From positions 124,001 to 188,000 of the forward strand of contig JAAEAF010000368.1 of assembly GCA_011037195.1 (NCBI GenBank): a stretch of 64,000 nucleotides of DNA, in the 5' to 3' direction. The notes beneath the pieces are model-generated. The model searched no databases. It saw only the letters and a list, made by a program, of their open reading frames with translations, and was not told the origin of the DNA. This document shows, piece by piece, positions 22,401-32,399 of this stretch (the stretch's first letter is position 1; every line of letters begins with the position of its first letter). The position numbers were made by a program, and so were the translations under genes. Source of the DNA: Triatoma infestans (taxonomy: Eukaryota > Arthropoda > Insecta > Hemiptera > Reduviidae).

Positions 22401-25400
22401 ATACACTCGATCGCTTCGAGCGACTCCGCCCTAAAGCTTTTTCCGGCCTTTGCCTTGTCCTCCCTGATCGCCGTGCCTCCAGCCCCAACGACCCGGCCTT
22501 TGCAGTCACCGGCTTGGCGCCGGTTTCCGCCGTGGCCACAATGGCTGCGGAGCCGGAGGCCCCACTCTCTCGGCCTTGGGCATCCGCCGTAATCACTTAG
22601 GCCGGTCTTGACCGTACTGGTTATGGGTTTACTCCCTCCTCATGGCCTGACGTGCCGGTTTTTGATGGCATCATTGCCTTAGATTGTTTTTTAATTTTCC
22701 CCAATTTACTCATTAATCCCCACGAGTAGCTGGGGATAGGGTCGTCCACCCGACCAGAGCCCCGCAGTAGCCGGGCAAGGCTAAATACTCCGGGGTTTCG
22801 CCGGGTGCCTGGAGGCTCAGTTAACGGCACAATATCCCTGTGCCATCCATCCCTCGGCACGGAACGCATCACATCTTGGATTGGGCCCTAATTACCTGTC
22901 TGTACTGTGTGCGTGTAAGTGTTATGTGTGTCCTGTGTATTAGGTGTTGGGCTGGGATGTTCGCAGGGTCGCCCTTACCTAAGGAGGCGGCTAGTCCGCC
23001 TTCCAACCCGCGATGGAGGATTATGAAGGAGCGGGTTCGATAGGAAGTTGGGATGGGGATGGTAAAATGAGGTAGCCCGCGGTGGGTTACCGCCAGGTCC
23101 CCCCAGTGCCCTGTTGGCCGCGCTCAGAGAGCGCTTTGCCCGGTCCTCACGACGAGGACGTAGGGTTGGCTAGCCCCTCGATTCAAGATCGATGAAGCCT
23201 TTGGGGACCTTTTTGGAGGAATACTATGTATCTTGACCCAAATCGAAAAATATAGAAAATGACATTATTTAAAAAAAAAAAATACATATTTAACTCAATT
23301 TGTGATTTTCAGATGAAAATCCTATTCAATTTAGAGTCTATCCATTTCCACAATTATTTTATGAAATTCGCAACAAATGTGCTGAAACAGATGATAAAGT
23401 GAGTGTCGGCACCCTGGTACCCACTGTGGCTATAGTTGAAAGTGAAATCGAAAAGGACGTGTTTTCCTATGCGAAAGACCTAGGGTGTCCAGTAAGTAAT
23501 AATTATTTTTTTTTTTTAATAATAATTAATAAACCATGTATAACACTGATTACTATAATAATAAGTCCACTAAGAGAAAATATGTCTAATAAATCGGAAT
23601 ATAAAATAAAAGGTTCATGAGTGTTTTTTTAAAGAACGGTATGAGAAAGGTTATATAGAGCAACTAGCCCAAACATCTCAAGGGTATGTCTTTTTATTTG
23701 GATTACATCAATCTTATTGCCTTAATAATCCAAATTTCGTCAAGCTGTTCTAGGGAAGTTTTCATGTAAAATGCCCTTTTTATAGACAGCAGTTCCCACC
23801 ATCTATGTTTAACATTCGGACAAATCTATTATGTTGTGAACATTCCAAGTTTGAACAAAGTTAGTGAAGGATGAAATATTCATACTAGAATTTTCTCTTT
23901 ATTTAAAATAATTTTACTGATTTTTTTTAACAGTTTCACGAAGAAAAAGACTTAACGATTCACTGTTCTTTATCAATTGTGACACGCTGGGTGTACACTA
24001 TATGCGATCATTGCTGCAAACATGTTGGAATTGGTCTAGAATTAGGAAAACATTGTCCTAGAGATGCTGATGTCAATTGGGATTATAAATATATTAGGGC
24101 AAGTGAAATTGAAAATGGCGTTTTCTGTAATGTTTAATACATTTTTGACTGGATTTATCATTTATTCATATAATTGTGACAAATTCTATGAATCTCAAAT
24201 AGTATTTCTATTGCAGTCAACGGGAAAAACCGCAGCTACAGAACCTGAAAACAACAGAGCAAAACAGAATGATTTTATGCCAACAATAATTGATCATGGA
24301 AAGTTAAGGGTAAAATATTTAAAAACAAAAGTGATTGTCCAATCAAAATAAGAGAAAGTAAAAATTTACTTTTTTGAAACATTTGAGAATTATTTTATAA
24401 TCTTAAGACTTTTTTTTTTGCGAAGTAGCGACTCCCTAGTGAATTTGTTAATAATATAATATTGCAGTAAAATATGCAGATCTATAATATTTTTGTAGGA
24501 AATAAGGGAGCAACAGTTCCTACAGGAACAAGAATCGCTGAAAAGAGCTGAAAGGTTACGCCCCCCTCGCTCAATGATAAATGCAGGTAAAGAGTCCTGA
24601 AAATATTCTTAAATTATTTAATATGCACGATATTATAATAAAAAGGCAATTATGTTAAATTCAAATTTGTTAGATTTAGTGTTTAGTAATTTAAGTTTAA
24701 ACGTAAAGAAACATGATTTCATTAATGGTAAATATGATCTCTTAAACATGTATCTTACTAGTCAAGACTAGTCTTTTATTCATAATAAACCTCGAGCAGC
24801 AGCCTTAGATCAATTTTATCAAATTCTGTATTCTGACATCGACCTTTATGTCCCTGTAGAAAGTATTTTTACATCTACTTCTCCTTATTGGTACAACTCT
24901 GAACTAATTTGTCTAATAAAAGCAAATAACTACTTTTATAAAACTCAAATGATTATTCTAGATTTTCCGCTCTAAGATCCAAATGCAAATCACTATCTGG
25001 GTAGAAAACATATATTTCCCTGTTAAGACCGAAATATATGTTTTCTACCCAGATAGTGATTTGCATTTGGATCTTAGAGCGGAAAATCTAGAATAATCAT
25101 TTGAGTTTTATAAAAGTAGTTATTTGCTTTTATTAGACAAATTAGTTCAGAGTTGTACCAATAAGGAGAAGTAGATGTAAAAATACTTTCTACAGGGACA
25201 TAAAGGTCGATGTCAGAATACAGAATTTGATAAAATTGATCTAAGGCTGCTGCTCGAGGTTTATTATGAATAAAAGACTAGTCTTGACTAGTAAGATACA
25301 TGTTTAAGAGATCATATTTACCATTAATGAAATCATGTTTCTTTACGTTTAAACTTAAATTACTACTATCACGGAAAGTGTCTCTGAAGCTTTCCAGCTC

Positions 25401-27795
25401 TGCGGAACCTACCACAACAATCATTCTGATGTGTTGGATTCCCTTAATTTGAGCACTCTATCCTTTAGAAGGCGAATTGCTGGAATTAATTGATTTCCAT
25501 GTTCCTACAATATACTCGCTATAAACCTGTGTTTTCTAAAAGTTATTATACAACAAAATATTGCTCCATTCCTCTCCTATATCTACGCTTATGTCCCTTG
25601 GAAACAGAATTTCTAATGAATATGATCTCTTCCTGCCAGCATTAATTAAATTCATTGCATTTGCCAGCAGTAGTCATTAATTAGTTATATTGGGTATAGA
25701 TTGTTACTGATGTTAATTATATATTAAATAGTTACTGTAATATTATAGTTTCCCTTTGGTAGCGTTGTATAGTTTATCTATAAAGTCAGATTCATATCTC
25801 TTTTATTTTTTACGCTCTCCCTTTTACCTAGTTTCTAATTTGTTATTATTATTATTACTATTATTAAAATAATAGTTTTATGCACTTTTTTCTATCCTGT
25901 CTCTTACATTGGTATATGTTTTTGTTTGTTGTATTTGTATGTTTATATCTCTAAATACTATTATTTTTGTATTCATCAGTACATAGCATTACATTTCTTT
26001 TTAATAATCCTAAATAAATCCACATGAAGATCTATAATGAACCTGGTGCTGCACTGCGTTTTACTATAGTAACCCTATCCCTGACCTCTTTGCTACAGCA
26101 GAGGAGCACTTGTAAATTTATATATTTTACAACTCTTTATCTTATAAAAATATCCTTACTTCCCGAATTTATACATATGAAATCGTTCCACCCCTCATAT
26201 TTTAATACTAAATATTCAGCTCTCATTTGAAACATACATAATCTGTTTTTAGGCGCTGCTGGTCCGTCCAATGGGAGAAGAAATGTAACGATTGGTAAGT
26301 GTTTCGGGAAACTGAAATAAAATATTGGCAATTAAATTTTGTATTAAAAAATTGGATTTTTTACTTGAGCAACCCTAAATATAATTAATATTACTATAGT
26401 AACTTAAAAATCAAAAAAATTGAGAAGTAAAAGTTTTAAGAAGAAATTAAATTTTATGGACAAATAAATTACAAAAAAATAAAAATCCAAAATATATTAA
26501 ACCTCAAAACTGATTTCTATCAATGCATTTCTAAATCCCTTACACAATTTTTATTATTTACCCTTCCCCATATGAAGTAAGTAAATAATACCTTTTACTT
26601 TCTCTTACTCCTAGTAAGAGGAAGTATTGTGATATTTTTCTTGTTTCTGTTCCTTGGCCTCATCAATCACGAAGATTTTTCCTTTCAACCACTTGATTTT
26701 GTCCTTTAATTGTATTTGTGTGCGTACCGTCTTCTGGATACTTGAAGTTTATACTATGTTTAACTGTCTTATGCTCCAAATCTAATTCCCCAGAAACATA
26801 AAAGTACGCCCTCCAGCAATCTGTATGAATATGCTTCTACCCACAATATGCTTCGTTAAGACTTCCACAATGTATCCTTGTCCCTCTTTTCAACATCTAC
26901 ACAAACATTCGTTTTTCCTTTGTCCTTTCTACGCCCAGCTAAAACTCATCTCTTCAGTGCTTTGCTCGGTAGTATTAGCTTTTCCTCATTTTAGTTTCAT
27001 CCACTTCTACTACTCTCCCAGGACCCCCCCAATTTGCAATAATTCTTCTCCTGTGAACAGCTTTACGCACTGCTTGTTCTACAATTTAGCCGGTTTAATA
27101 TTCTTTCAATTGCTATTTTCAAAACATACAAATAACACATAAACTTTTATGATGCCCATCCTGCCTGAATTAAAAAATGTACTTTTAAAAGTCGATTTCT
27201 GTTTTCTAACCTTTCTCATCTAGTACCGAAATAATTTTAATCTCTTTATAAATTTCAATTCATTACATTTGGAACAACACCTTACCTTTTTTTAATACTT
27301 TCTTTTCTGGTAAATAATGTATTGCAGTCTCTCCATTCTTCCTTATTTCTGCGATTTCATGTAATTCACATTTCATTTTTTTGGATGAAAAAGAAAACGT
27401 TTAGTTCAGTAAAAAAAAAAAACAAAAGGTTATCAAAACCATATGAACATATTGTAAAATAAAAATTTATATTAAAAAAATTAATAATTATATTTAGCGG
27501 TCTCAGCGAACCACAGTAGATCTATAGAAGGTCATAATAGATTTGACTATGTAGCTCGTGGAAGTTATTTTGAGGTCCCTTTAGTACAACTAACATGCAT
27601 CTAAACGCTTACCAAATCTTTGTGTTGCAGTAAATGCACATTTCAAATTGAACACTTCGCGCATCGCTTGGATTGTTGTTTAATATTGTTTTTACTATAA
27701 CTGTACAATATTCTTTTTTTTTTCTAGGGAGAGGCATAAGGAAAATTCCTGAAGAAACCCCTTGGCCTATATCTGGCCGTGGAAAATTGCTGTGA
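10418..27795 (+). CDS. mael: Maelstrom, piRNA-pathway protein (12 coding exons)
   Basis: Exons: 10418-10558, 12414-12615, 12726-12872, 14005-14135, 15748-15856, 23313-23491, 23934-24098, 24217-24309, 24499-24586, 26253-26294, 27498-27530, 27728-27795. They total 1,398 nt, 465 residues plus stop, close to the roughly 430-460 usual for the family. Exons 1-2 encode an N-terminal HMG box (start MAPKSNKKALKNGF; then NMTAEERDYYNKKA). Exons 3-7 encode the RNase H-like Maelstrom domain: FYLCHVNYFYKTE, VDPGKIPLG, PPVYTMPD, RWVYTICDHCC. Candidate Glu-His-His-Cys zinc ligands are E141, H313, H329 and C330/C331. The tail is Arg/Gly-containing. Exon 7 uses a GC donor (AGG|GCAAGT). The donor of exon 11 (AAG|GTCATA) is the weakest call; without it the frame stops at 27602-27604. 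In animals the protein acts in nuclear piRNA silencing and nuage. Intron 5 is 7.5 kb because of a retrotransposon. Confidence 0.9.
11110..12390 (+). pseudogene. Decayed Jockey-group non-LTR retrotransposon fragment in maelstrom intron 1
   Basis: Broken frames give WDLFKNILDNQIDLNIRLKT (endonuclease-RT linker type), then YGPISLLAILAKILEKLLLR, a GVFLDVVQAF block (RT motif A, expected Asp present) and FQYTDETAILS, where the catalytic YADD has become YTDE. Many stops and frameshifts separate these blocks. Both ends are missing. It fills most of the 1.9-kb intron between maelstrom exons 1 and 2. Confidence 0.7.
13015..13075 (-). repeat. Degenerate hammerhead-like motif, isolated
   Basis: Read on the minus strand this gives TTGAAGA, a short stem region, CCCGAAACC and ATCAATGATC, resembling the motif arms elsewhere in the window. 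The core C is replaced by T and the stem has mismatches, so it is a fossil. It lies in maelstrom intron 3, which otherwise shows nothing identifiable (12873-14004), including an 82-codon open stretch near 13430 without family features. Confidence 0.35.
14700..15215 (-). repeat. GC-richer mobile-element fragment with an internal tandem duplication
   Basis: A block of about 140 bp at 14703-14842 is repeated at 14843-14975 with very few differences ('gtgccgtgaggcgtggagaa' begins each). The minus strand keeps open frames with EKAWDRNKIIYRIA and a DRDRWKGW block, a style seen at the C-terminal end of some non-LTR reverse-transcriptase ORFs, but I cannot assign a family. Base composition differs sharply from the AT-rich intron around it. 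Confidence 0.5.
16507..16520. repeat. Outer element target-site duplication, 3' side
   Basis: ctttttggaggaat, identical to 23209-23222. It abuts the TCTAA tail of the outer non-LTR element. Confidence 0.85.
16661..17600 (-). pseudogene. RNase H and C2HC region of the outer retrotransposon
   Basis: Broken minus-strand frames parallel the intact RNase H of the nested copy: EADPIL at 17570-17591, the RNase H body across 17050-17450 with several frameshifts, and MHDRSREWWAKTPGQRQ through CRFCQEEEKTALH at 17032-16661. Identity to the nested copy is about 80-85% by eye, so the two belong to the same family but not the same recent burst. Confidence 0.65.
18195..18755 (-). pseudogene. Reverse-transcriptase region of the outer retrotransposon
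   Basis: Broken frames show FKPYKAPD, KVVFLPKVGKAADQSPKS, FRPISLSSFLLKT and ATFLDIERAFNNVSSESL (motif A with catalytic Asp). The YADD block would lie near 18130-18190 and is disrupted (LADDI-type remnant). 18094-17891 continues with GLSINPHETRVV and LGGVTI (the post-palm K-T-x-V and LG regions). The N-terminal part of the same ORF2 lies beyond the nested insert, above 20085. Confidence 0.7.
18742..18755. repeat. Nested copy target-site duplication, 3' side
   Basis: aaacgcccatctta, identical to 20072-20085, abutting the (GATA)-type tail of the nested copy. Confidence 0.87.
18756..20071 (-). mobile_element. Nested, 5'-truncated copy of the same retrotransposon family
   Basis: This 1,316-bp segment (RNase H, C2HC, 3' UTR, TATC-type tail) is inserted in the same orientation into the reverse-transcriptase region of the outer element. 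The identical 14-bp aaacgcccatctta flanks it at 18742-18755 and 20072-20085. Removing the insert and one duplicate restores the outer element's order. It is therefore younger than the outer insertion. Confidence 0.88.
18931..19146 (-). pseudogene. C-terminal C2HC knuckle segment of the nested retrotransposon
   Basis: A 71-codon frame starting MHRMGLATDSLCRFCQEEEE, with Cys-x2-Cys-x8-His-x4-Cys. This type of knuckle ends many non-LTR ORF2 proteins. It is the continuation of the RNase H frame after a single frameshift. Confidence 0.65.
19155..20114 (-). pseudogene. RNase H ORF of the nested retrotransposon (junction-spanning frame)
   Basis: A 319-codon open frame. The first 14 or so residues come from the outer element and the target duplication; the rest is the nested copy. 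The RNase H domain keeps all four expected acidic residues in context: MWYTDGSK, FQAELVAI, YSDSQAAL and GNEAADRLA. A one-base loss near 19170-19180, relative to the outer copy, shifts the frame; the C-terminal continuation is at 19146-18931. The function in the family is removal of element RNA from the hybrid. Without RT or endonuclease this copy cannot move on its own. Confidence 0.75.
20072..20085. repeat. Nested copy target-site duplication, 5' side
   Basis: aaacgcccatctta, identical to 18742-18755, at the 5'-truncation point of the nested copy. Confidence 0.87.
20555..21177 (-). pseudogene. Endonuclease region of the outer retrotransposon ORF2
   Basis: Two overlapping broken frames (21177-20752 and 20791-20555) give LVISSAYFPGDED, LPGGAPISTNGVS and EPTFVTAARREVLDLTLASR. 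These match the order SAYFP, GxDAN-type block, PTF and VxDLT-type block of apurinic/apyrimidinic-like endonucleases of non-LTR elements, which nick the target to prime reverse transcription. The GCDANA-type active-site segment lies across a frame break, so this copy is inactive. Confidence 0.65.
21674..22402 (-). pseudogene. ORF1 (gag-like) of the outer retrotransposon, DUF4780-like
   Basis: A 242-codon open frame. Its N-terminus is basic, with a stretch rich in Lys, Arg and Gln. The C-terminal half reads VVQEGFPDTQLSAE, then GPQVRLAKCAHKLGYIVITC, then PGPEICKVFIPNE, which resembles the DUF4780 domain found in insect retroelement ORF1 products; this is recognised from memory. ORF1 proteins bind element RNA. 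Upstream minus-strand codons at 22399-22596 may be its N-terminal extension after a frameshift. The true C-terminal end, where CCHC knuckles could be expected, runs into overlapping broken frames at 21194-21755. Confidence 0.65.
23209..23222. repeat. Outer element target-site duplication, 5' side
   Basis: ctttttggaggaat, identical to 16507-16520. It marks the 5' boundary of the element at 23208. Confidence 0.85.
24684..25365. repeat. Perfect long palindrome in maelstrom intron 9
   Basis: Arms 24684-25018 and 25031-25365 (335 bp each) are exact reverse complements in every stretch I compared, with a 12-nt spacer (25019-25030). In the left arm the plus strand reads LLDLVFSNLSLNVKKHDF and YWYNSELICLIKANNYFYKT, the endonuclease-RT linker region of a Jockey/CR1-group retrotransposon, with stops. 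The transcribed intron would fold into a 335-bp hairpin. An assembly fold-back artefact is possible. Confidence 0.9.
25366..25690 (+). pseudogene. End of hammerhead-element arm plus non-LTR ORF2 C-terminal scrap
   Basis: 25366-25417 carries 'ctatcacggaaa' and 'ctttccagctctgcggaacc', the outer arm end of the palindromic elements at 6473-7087 and 59958-60203. It is joined directly to the palindrome above. From about 25425 the plus strand reads LDSLNLSTLSFRRRIAGI, then LMSLGNRISNEYDLFLPAL, resembling the C-terminal region of CR1/Jockey-type reverse-transcriptase ORFs. Boundaries are unclear. Confidence 0.45.
26680..27060 (-). pseudogene. Decayed Merlin (IS1595/ISXO2-like) DDE transposase
   Basis: Minus-strand frames, broken by stops and shifts, read IGGPGRVVEVDETK (first Asp), VERTKEKRMFV, IHTDCWRAY (second Asp) and HSINFKYPEDGTHTNTI, close to the TNTIEG block that supplies the Glu. 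This order and spacing are those of the ISXO2-like domain of Merlin DNA transposons. The terminal inverted repeats were not located. It lies in maelstrom intron 10, antisense to the gene. Confidence 0.7.
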
Positions 27796-28079
27796 AAATG
27801 ATTTTCTTATGCAACTGATATATTATTGTTCTTTGTCTTTAAATTTTAATTCTATTCTGTTCTTAAAATCATTTTAATTTTTTTTTTTACAAAAAAAGGA
27901 AAAAAAAAATTACTTATATTCTTAAATTTTTAATAAGAAGTTTTTTATCTTTATATTTACCTTTCATTTAATTTTATTTTTTTCTTATTTTGAAGAAATG
28001 TTACCATTATAAGATTAAGAATGTTTATCTATTATGATACTAACAATTAATATGTATATTATATATTTTTATATATTGT

Positions 28080-28085
28080 AATAAA
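28080..28085 (+). terminator. Candidate maelstrom polyadenylation signal
   Basis: An AATAAA lies 285 bp after the stop codon at 27795, in an AT-rich tail. Further AATAAA-like sites at about 28170 and 28203 are alternatives. Confidence 0.5.
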
Positions 28086-28369
28086 GAAACTTATAATGGT
28101 ATACTGTGATCAATCAAGTAATTCTTATAATAATAATGATAACGATTTTTATAAGCCTGCATTCATAAAATAAACAGTTGTTCATTTTATTTTGTTTTTT
28201 AAATAAAGTCGTATTTTTATTAATAAATTTGGGACTTTTTAATAAATTAATCTGAAAATTTCCTCTTCTGGTCAAGTAGCTCAACTCAAGTATAATAATT
28301 GCAGAAAAAGTGCAGATTGTAATAAAAAATGGATAATAATAGGTTCATTATTCGTCTGATTCCATTTAT

Positions 28370-30650
28370 ATGTTTTACTTTCTCTTTCTGCTTTTAACTC
28401 ATACGAAATATTCTAAAACAGGTAACTCAAAGAGTTTTGAGGTCCCTGAATACGAAGAAATACAGAAGTCCTATTTCAACGCTTACGCAATTACAAGCGC
28501 CTGGTCTATGAAGATCTAACTTGGATCAACTCTCTCTTTTATGTCAACTAAGATCCAATGCCGATTTTTGGATCCATTAAATTGTCAAATCCACTTCAGA
28601 CTTTCTCTCTGTTTGAGTTCCTATAGACTTGTATTTGATCGTCTGGGGGGGACCCCCTTCTAAGCTTTTAACAAAATTAAAGCGAATAGATAAGATTTGG
28701 TTCATCAAAATGAATGTCCAGCACTCTAAAAAGTGCAACCTCTCATCTTAGACTTGCTGGAAACATTACGAGGAAGTATTGGAATCTTGACCAATTTTCG
28801 AAATTGATTTTGCCATTGGAAACACGTGGCTTTTGAAACCTATAATTACGACAAATTATTTTTAGTAATTGATCTCACTCTGGAGATATGTCTGTGTGAA
28901 CAAAACAACTCAAAACGAAAAATCACAATAAGTTAAAAATGTCAGTTCGAAATTATGATGGGTTCCAATACGAAATGATAAAGAAAATTTTATCCAAACA
29001 TTTTTTTGTCGGCTCCAATATTTCTATACATTCCCTTGCAGGTGGATTAAGATGGTGAATTAAGAAGCATTGTAATCATGACAAATTGTAGAAATTGAGT
29101 TTCACAGGACATATATATATTCTGAGATTACAGAATAAGAAAATCATGTTTTGGTTTCCACGTGTGTGCGCTCGAATATATACATACGTGAATAAAATGT
29201 ATCAAAAAACAAAAATTACTGGTAGCTAAAATTTGTTATTCCATTAGGTACCACCGCTGCATCTGACGAAGTTTTTAGGCAAAATCCACCAACGGGAAAT
29301 GCGACTTTACTGAATTTTTTTTTTGCACTATGTTTTCTATACACATGAATACCATCTTTTTTATTTGGTACATGTTTCTGGGAAGTTGATTTTTGGAAAA
29401 TTCTAGGGAATCTGTAAGTTAATATTTCCTATAAGTACAACTTGAGTATCATTTATACTAACACTTCTATTATGTTAAAGAATATAGGTATCTAATTTTC
29501 TTTTTTTAACTTTCTTGAATTTTAACTTGGAAAGAAACTGCCTTGAGAGTATCACTTTCATTTGAACTTTATTTTAGAGGATTCTGGGAAATCTGTGACA
29601 GATTTCTAGCTTTTTAAACATAAACGAATTCTAAGCTAATCCCTAACAATTATGTATTTTAAGATTTTATTTATATTCTAGAATCAAGTTGTAAGTTGTA
29701 GAAGCAAGTTGTTGATGTAAAATGTTGATTTTTTCCTATTTAACTTTATTTCATACAGTGATTCCAGTAATACCAGAATTTCAAAAAAAATAACTTCTGC
29801 GAACAAATTATGTTAATAAGGCATATGTAACCACAACGAAGTCTACCAATTACTTTTTACGAAAAAGTGATTCGAATAGTTGGTAGCTATAAGTTGATAT
29901 GGTGAAAAACCCACACTACTTTCTATTATTACAATTACTGCAGTTTCTATTGAAAAATTTTCTTTGAACTTCAGTGTTCACTAAATATTTAGTAAACATT
30001 TTTTTCTTATATTTGCAGTAAATGCTTAGTAAACTTTTTTTTTTGCCTTGCATATTATAATAAAGATGATATGGATTATATTTATTTACCTGAATGTAAA
30101 AGCAGCACCCACTGCCTTAACCCCTTAGCATATCCTACGGAGCTGTTTTAATAACTAGCTCCTAGTCTTCCAAAACTTGCCTAAAATCAATTTTAACAAA
30201 CAATGTTTCAAATAAAAGTGATAGATTAATATCGGAGCAATAAGCATCCAAGTTTAAAAAAAAACTGGCGTGCTCCTTTCGAAAAAATCTAAACAAAACT
30301 CAGAAACTTCGTTTCGATTTGCTTCAAATTTGGAATTCTAATAATGCTTTTAATATACCTTAATATTATTATATACTGTCAGAACGATACATTATATTCA
30401 AGTGGCATATTACAGCAAATGCCTAACGTTGCCGCTCCTCCAGAACCCCCTAAAAATAAATTTTCCTGGAATAATGATTGTAATAAAAGTGATAAGTATT
30501 TATTTGCGTAGATAGTATACAAAGTTAAAAGAAAAATCATTAAAGCTGTTGTCGAACAAATCGCAAAAAATTGGAGAAAAAAATCAGTAAATCGTTTTTC
30601 CAATTAACGGATGGATTTTGAACAGAATCTCAGTTTTTTAGATGCTTGCA
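28370..30650 (+). repeat. Intergenic block of degraded interspersed-repeat sequence
   Basis: Between maelstrom and MARF1 this block starts 'ttactttctctt' and carries 'gttttgaggtccctgaatac' and, further on, 'gggaagttgattt' and 'ctccagaaccccct' blocks that recur in the copies at 1.6, 41.2, 52.4 and 60.8 kb. A 74-codon minus-strand frame at 30379-30603 is part of it and not a gene. No exon was seen from 28.1 to 31.28 kb. Confidence 0.4.
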
Positions 30651-31285
30651 TACCTAAGCAAATCTCTAAAATTATATTTTTTCCTATACAAAGACCTGAA
30701 CAGAGAATAAGAAAACAGCGATCATGATTCCTGAAGGACGAAAATGTATATATATTTTTTTGTCCTTCAGCATGATAACAATAAAGAGGAGCATCACAAA
30801 TATAATAATATTTGTAAAAAAAAAAAAAGTAGTAAAAGCATTGACTATTTCTACAACTGCCTTTATATTTACCTGATTAACTTTTAGATTTTTACTTAGA
30901 TTTACTTTAACAAAGGCTAGTCAGTTTCTACAGAAATAAGTATAACAAAGATTAGTATTCTAAAGACATTTATGTAGTTATTAAATCAGTTCTAAAATAA
31001 GTGCGTATTGTTAAGAAAGTATCATTTTATTAGTAAAAAATAAATAAAAAAAATCATTAAAAATTAATAAAAGGATTCAATTTTTAGATTTATAAAATGT
31101 ATATATTTATTATTTTCTGCAGTACATACATAATTTTTAAATTCAATGAACTTTTTAAAAATCAAAATAAAATACTTTACTCTTTGAACTTTGTTCATTT
31201 AGAAGAGTATTTCAAACGGACTTCGAACTTCTTTCTTTCTTATATACTACTTTGAACTGTATCTGATTATTTTAGTGATAAGTAG

Positions 31286-31347
31286 TATAAAACGGAGTCC
31301 ATAACATTTTGTTGGATGTGATATTTAACAAATATCTGAAAACTAGT
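31286..31347 (+). promoter_or_regulatory. Candidate MARF1 TATA box and 5' non-coding exon
   Basis: TATAAAA at 31286-31292 is followed about 55 bp later by an AAACTAGT|GTAAGT donor at 31347/31348. The first coding exon of MARF1 begins at an acceptor ending 33623, four bases before its ATG, so a non-coding exon upstream is required; this is the best candidate seen. It is inference only. Confidence 0.35.
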
Positions 31348-32399
31348 GTAAGTATTAACATTTTACTGTGGAATGGAGTGATATATTAAAAAGGTGAAAT
31401 ACAAAGAAATTTTTTATTGAAAATATTAAAAAAATTTCTGTATTAATTTTAAACTATTGTCACATGCTACTTAGAAGTATTGCAATTGTTAAGTACTTTT
31501 CTTTCTGATACTATTTCTTGACTTGTAGCATGAAATTGAACATAATTTGTTAAAGATCGATAATATTTTTTAATCTACTGAAATTTCAGGTTTTCCCAAA
31601 ATTGTCATAGATAATTTTTGTAAAAAAAAAAATCTTTTAAAGTTTAAAATTTTTTTTGGTACTACATATTTTTTTTTTAATGAATAAACTGATTTATTTC
31701 ATAAAATATATAAAAAATCGTATACATTATTTACAAAATTTAGAGAGCAGCCAGTAAAATAGCTTTATTCTCCACTAAATGGCAACAGATGACAGTAGAT
31801 TTAACTTGTTATATTTGAGGAAAAAAATGTACAAAAAACCTCTAGCTTAAAATACTATTTAAATGACAAAAATGCTTATATTGTCCATTGTCATACTTTC
31901 CTATATTTAAATTATAAATACTTGACACTGCATGAACACCTGTTAAAATGAACTTTTAACTTATTTGAAACATTGTAGCAAAGTTACTTGTTTCTGTTAC
32001 CGTAGTAAGAAGAAGAAGTATTGCATTTGCGGCAATTTTCGAAAATGAATTTCCATTTTTTATAGAAGCATGTTTTGAGAACCTGAATACAAGAAAAATT
32101 AATATTATAGAATGCTCTCAACCTTTCTTTCACTCATGTTTTTAAGTGTTCCTCTTGAAAATAACTGTTCCTAGGGGATCTACTTTCCACATGCCTCATA
32201 TAATATTACCTTGTTATACATCTATAGAATCATCAATATATAATTATTTATAAAATGTTGAAATACATAGTTGATAGTAGAAAATGTAAACTTCAAAAAT
32301 CCATAAAGTTCAAAAACGGTATGAATTAAATATTTAAATGTTAAAATCTACTCAAAATTAGTCCACCTTAATAATATTCACGAACTTTATGAATAAATT

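Larger units (their letters stand above)
16521..23208 (-). mobile_element. RNase H-encoding non-LTR retrotransposon, full span, interrupted by a nested copy
   Basis: A minus-strand element is flanked by the identical 14-bp sequence ctttttggaggaat at 16507-16520 and 23209-23222. Order 5' to 3': 5' UTR (22900-23208), ORF1, apurinic-type endonuclease, reverse transcriptase, RNase H, C2HC knuckle, then a 3' tail of TCTAA units at 16521. Without the nested insert and its duplicated target the element is about 5.36 kb. All ORFs carry frameshifts, so it is dead. It is far more GC-rich than its surroundings. RNase H after RT places it in the I/LOA/Outcast/R1 neighbourhood, not Jockey. It occupies maelstrom intron 5, antisense to the gene. 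Confidence 0.88.

Noticed and set aside
27531..27604. Read-through end of maelstrom at TAA 27602-27604
   Set aside because: Kept only as an alternative: the final exon at 27728 has a strong acceptor, the right phase with the AAG donor, and an Arg/Gly-type end.
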